The translations under genes were made by a program, and so were the position numbers. A stretch of 7,890 bases of DNA from JAYRWN01 sp041917975 (GTDB lineage: Bacteria; Bacteroidota; Bacteroidia; Chitinophagales; Saprospiraceae): the NCBI GenBank assembly GCA_041917975.1, contig JAYRWN010000068.1, positions 1 to 7,890 of the forward strand. The letters run 5' to 3'. Positions 5,302-7,890 of the stretch are shown in pieces. Numbering within the stretch: the stretch's first letter is position 1; the number at the start of each line of letters is the position of its first letter. A model generated the notes under the pieces. It worked only from the letters and a program-made list of their open reading frames with translations, did no database searches and had not been told where the DNA came from.

Positions 5302-7890
5302 ATGAATAAATCAGCCTGTTTCTCCTGCTTATTGTGGATTTTAGGAGGGTTATCCTTAGCGGCACAGGGCTCCTGGCCGGTGCTTAAACACTATGATCAG
5401 GACCATCTCTTGAACATTGCGTTGCCTTTGGGTGGCATTGGAACCGGAACTGTCTCTTTGGGTGGGCGGGGTGAGCTTCGCGATTGGGAGATTATGAATA
5501 AACCGGGCAAGGGTTTTAGCACCATTACAGAGGGTAACCAGGCACCATTTTTTGCCATTTATGTTCAATCAGCTCAGAAGCCGGCGGAGACCAAAGCGTT
5601 ATTGGGCCCCCTGCATACCAGCGAATATATGCATTACGAAGGCCGACCGGTGAATCATCATGGACTGCCGCGTTTTTCCTCCGCGTCATTTGATGCTGCT
5701 TATCCTTTTGGCCAGGTCAATCTGGACGATGAATTTTTGCCGGTGCAGGTGAAGATTAAAGGATTTAATCCCTTCATCCCCGGGGATGTACCGGCCAGCA
5801 GTATTCCCATCGCGGTATTGACTTACGAAGTACGCAACCTGACCGCGGCACCTTTAGCAGTTGCCGTTTGCGGCACGATGCGCAACTTTATCGGCATTGA
5901 CGGCAGTAAACAGAGCAAAAACTGGAAAGGAGATGTGGTGTACCAGGGCGCTAAAAATAACCAAAACCATTACCGTCAGGAGGGCGCCTTGCGGGGCATT
6001 TACATGTCCAGTGCAGGGGTTGACCAGACGGATCCGGCGTGGGGTACGTTTGCCCTGACCACCGCCGAAGGTGGGGAAGTCACCTACCGTCGTTCTTCTA
6101 CACCTAACGACTGGGAAAACGCTATCCTGGACTTTTGGGATGATTTCAGTGCGGATGGCCTTTTGGCGGATAAAACGGCTTTGGTAGATGATAATCCCAT
6201 GGCATCATTGGCCGTAAAAAAAAGTGTTCCTGCCTTTGGGACGACTACCTTCACCTTTTATCTGACCTGGCATTTTCCTAATCGTCTGGATTGGAACCGG
6301 GCCTGGACCTTTGGTTATCAAGGCGCATTGGTCGGAAACCATTATACCACGGTATACCGTGATGCCTGGGAGGTGATTGTGCATACATTGCCCAAGCTCC
6401 CCTGGTATGAGGAAGAAACCAAAAAATTTGTGCATGCTTTTGTCCGTTCCGATTTACCTGAGGTGGTGAAGGAAGCAGCCCTGTTTAATTTATCCACTTT
6501 ACGTTCACAGACGGTTTTTCGCCTTCCATCCGGGCACCTGCTGGGCTGGGAAGGCACCATGGATGAAGCCGGCTCTTGTTATGGCAGTTGTACCCATGTA
6601 TGGAACTACGAAAATGCCACTCCTTTCTTATTCGGTGAACTTGCCCGTTCCATGCGGGACGTGGAAATGGTCTATGGCACCAAGGCAGATGGTAAAATGA
6701 TGAATCGGGTGAACCTGCCCCTGGAAAGCAATGCCTCCATCGATCATGTCGCTGCCGCCGATGGCCAAATGGGGTCCATCGTGCGGTTTTATCGCGAGTG
6801 GATGTTGTCCGGTGACCGTGAATGGCTCAAGAAACATTGGCCTAAAGTTAAGGCCGCCATGTCCTATGCTTGGGTTAAGGGAGGCTGGGATAGCAATGAA
6901 GATGGTGTACAGGAAGGAAAACAGCACAACACCATGGATGTCGATTATTTTGGACCAAATCCTCAGATGCAATTCTGGTATTTTGCCGCCCTGAAAGCTT
7001 GTGCCACCATGGCCCGGGCGATGGGTGAAGAAACTTTTGCAGCTAAATGTGAGCGCATTTTCAGACAAGGTAGCGCATGGGTGGATGATCATTTGTTTAA
7101 TGGTGAATATTATGAACATAAAATTACCGATCCAAAGACATTTCTATTCCTGGACATGAATAATCCTCTCACCGAGATCCCGCCTTATCAATTGGGCTCG
7201 GGATGCCTGGTGGATCAGCTAGCCGGGCAATATCTTGCTCACGTGTGTGGTCTGGGCTATCTGGCTAATGAACAAAACCTAAAAACCACTCTACAAACCA
7301 TTATGAAGTACAATTATGTACCTCGATTCGACCAGATTTTTAATAACATGCGTTCTTACGTCATGGATCGGGAATCCGGATTGATTATGGCCAGTTGGCC
7401 GAAGGGGCGGCTTAAAGTGCCTTTCCCTTATTTTGCCGAATCCATGTCGGGTTTTGAATACACTGCTGCCGTGGGCATGTTGTATGAGGGGCAGCTTTCC
7501 GCAGGGCTGCAGTGCATCCGCAGCATCCGTGACCGCTTTGACGGCGCCAAGCGCAATCCCTTTGACGAGCCGGAATGCGGCCATCATTATGCTCGGGCTA
7601 TGGCTTCGTGGGCGGCTACACTGGCTTTGACCGGGTTTCAATATTCCGCGCCCGACCAAAGCATACGATTTGCTGCCGGCAAAGGCACCTACTTTTGGTC
7701 CAATGGGTCGGCGTGGGGTACGGTGGCTATCATGCCTTCGGCTATCGGTGCTAAAGTAGACCTCCATATTCTGCATGGTACGCTGACCCTGAAAAAATTT
7801 CAGTTAGAGGGATTTACGTCCTATTCATTTAAAGGGGATGAACCACTTATTGCCGGTGAACACGCCATGCTGAATTTGTCCAGATCATGA
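5302..7890 (+). CDS. Secreted GH116 glycoside hydrolase (GBA2-type, DUF608)
   Basis: This complete 862-residue enzyme ends at the last base of the window. Residues 1-21 are a signal peptide (WILGGLSLAA), predicting export. The N-terminal beta domain (about 38-340) begins with LPLGGIGTGTVSLGGRGELRDWEI, typical of the GBA2/GH116 N-domain. The (alpha/alpha)6 catalytic domain (about 365-780) carries GSCYGSCTHVWNYENA, DGQMGSIVRFYREWMLSGD, GCLVDQLAGQYL and RNPFDEPECGHHYARAMASW. By alignment with human GBA2 (E527, D677) the nucleophile should be E417 in LLGWEG and the acid/base D546 in HNTMDVDYFG. The spacing of 129 residues is close to that of the archaeal SSO1353 enzyme (E335, D462; 127), as I recall it. 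GH116 members cleave beta-glucosides, including glucosylceramide, and some act on beta-xylosides. The substrate here cannot be set from sequence. No T9SS sorting domain is present at the C-terminus. Confidence 0.93.
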   Translation: MNKSACFSCLLWILGGLSLAAQGSWPVLKHYDQDHLLNIALPLGGIGTGTVSLGGRGELRDWEIMNKPGKGFSTITEGNQAPFFAIYVQSAQKPAETKALLGPLHTSEYMHYEGRPVNHHGLPRFSSASFDAAYPFGQVNLDDEFLPVQVKIKGFNPFIPGDVPASSIPIAVLTYEVRNLTAAPLAVAVCGTMRNFIGIDGSKQSKNWKGDVVYQGAKNNQNHYRQEGALRGIYMSSAGVDQTDPAWGTFALTTAEGGEVTYRRSSTPNDWENAILDFWDDFSADGLLADKTALVDDNPMASLAVKKSVPAFGTTTFTFYLTWHFPNRLDWNRAWTFGYQGALVGNHYTTVYRDAWEVIVHTLPKLPWYEEETKKFVHAFVRSDLPEVVKEAALFNLSTLRSQTVFRLPSGHLLGWEGTMDEAGSCYGSCTHVWNYENATPFLFGELARSMRDVEMVYGTKADGKMMNRVNLPLESNASIDHVAAADGQMGSIVRFYREWMLSGDREWLKKHWPKVKAAMSYAWVKGGWDSNEDGVQEGKQHNTMDVDYFGPNPQMQFWYFAALKACATMARAMGEETFAAKCERIFRQGSAWVDDHLFNGEYYEHKITDPKTFLFLDMNNPLTEIPPYQLGSGCLVDQLAGQYLAHVCGLGYLANEQNLKTTLQTIMKYNYVPRFDQIFNNMRSYVMDRESGLIMASWPKGRLKVPFPYFAESMSGFEYTAAVGMLYEGQLSAGLQCIRSIRDRFDGAKRNPFDEPECGHHYARAMASWAATLALTGFQYSAPDQSIRFAAGKGTYFWSNGSAWGTVAIMPSAIGAKVDLHILHGTLTLKKFQLEGFTSYSFKGDEPLIAGEHAMLNLSRS

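Noticed and set aside
6628..7119. 163-residue frame on the minus strand inside GH116
   Set aside because: It is antisense to strongly conserved GH116 catalytic sequence and has no recognisable domain, so it is a shadow of the coding strand. The same holds for the 161-residue frame at 7291-7776.

Overview
The window reads as a chromosomal segment of a member of the Bacteroidota. The reasons are gene content (secreted DUF4838 and GH116 glycan enzymes, a small Cys-anchored lipoprotein, a zf-HC2-like mini-protein) and start sites that mostly lack a Shine-Dalgarno sequence and sit behind A/T-rich leaders. A Saprospiria-like lineage is possible, but that is only an impression. I see no mobile element, tRNA, rRNA or CRISPR array, and no gene-free stretch longer than about 160 bases.

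Layout. (1) 1-837, minus: the N-terminal 279 residues of a secreted DUF4838 protein that runs off the left edge. (2) 987-1343, minus: a small probable lipoprotein of unknown function. (3) 1486-1770, plus: a small soluble protein with a zinc-binding anti-sigma (zf-HC2/ZAS) signature and no sigma factor beside it. (4) 1786-5144, minus: a probable three-gene redox operon, transcribed from right to left. It holds a membrane-anchored periplasmic thioredoxin with a WCGPC site, a cytoplasmic FAD/NAD(P)H oxidoreductase without a redox disulfide, and a ten-helix NosR/NapH/CcoG-like polyferredoxin. The last two genes overlap by 11 bases. (5) 5302-7890, plus: a complete secreted GH116 (DUF608/GBA2-type) glycoside hydrolase whose stop codon is the last base of the window.

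How they may work together. The two glycan proteins flank the redox genes but are on opposite strands and need not be co-regulated; both point to periplasmic or surface handling of beta-linked glycans or glycosides. The redox module is the most interesting part. A cytosolic NAD(P)H-oxidising flavoprotein could feed a membrane Fe-S protein whose Cys motifs are predicted on the cytoplasmic side, while a thioredoxin sits on the outer side of the membrane. This could be a quinone- or membrane-coupled route for reducing power, possibly ending at periplasmic thiols. The electron path across the membrane is not visible in the sequence, so that role is a hypothesis.
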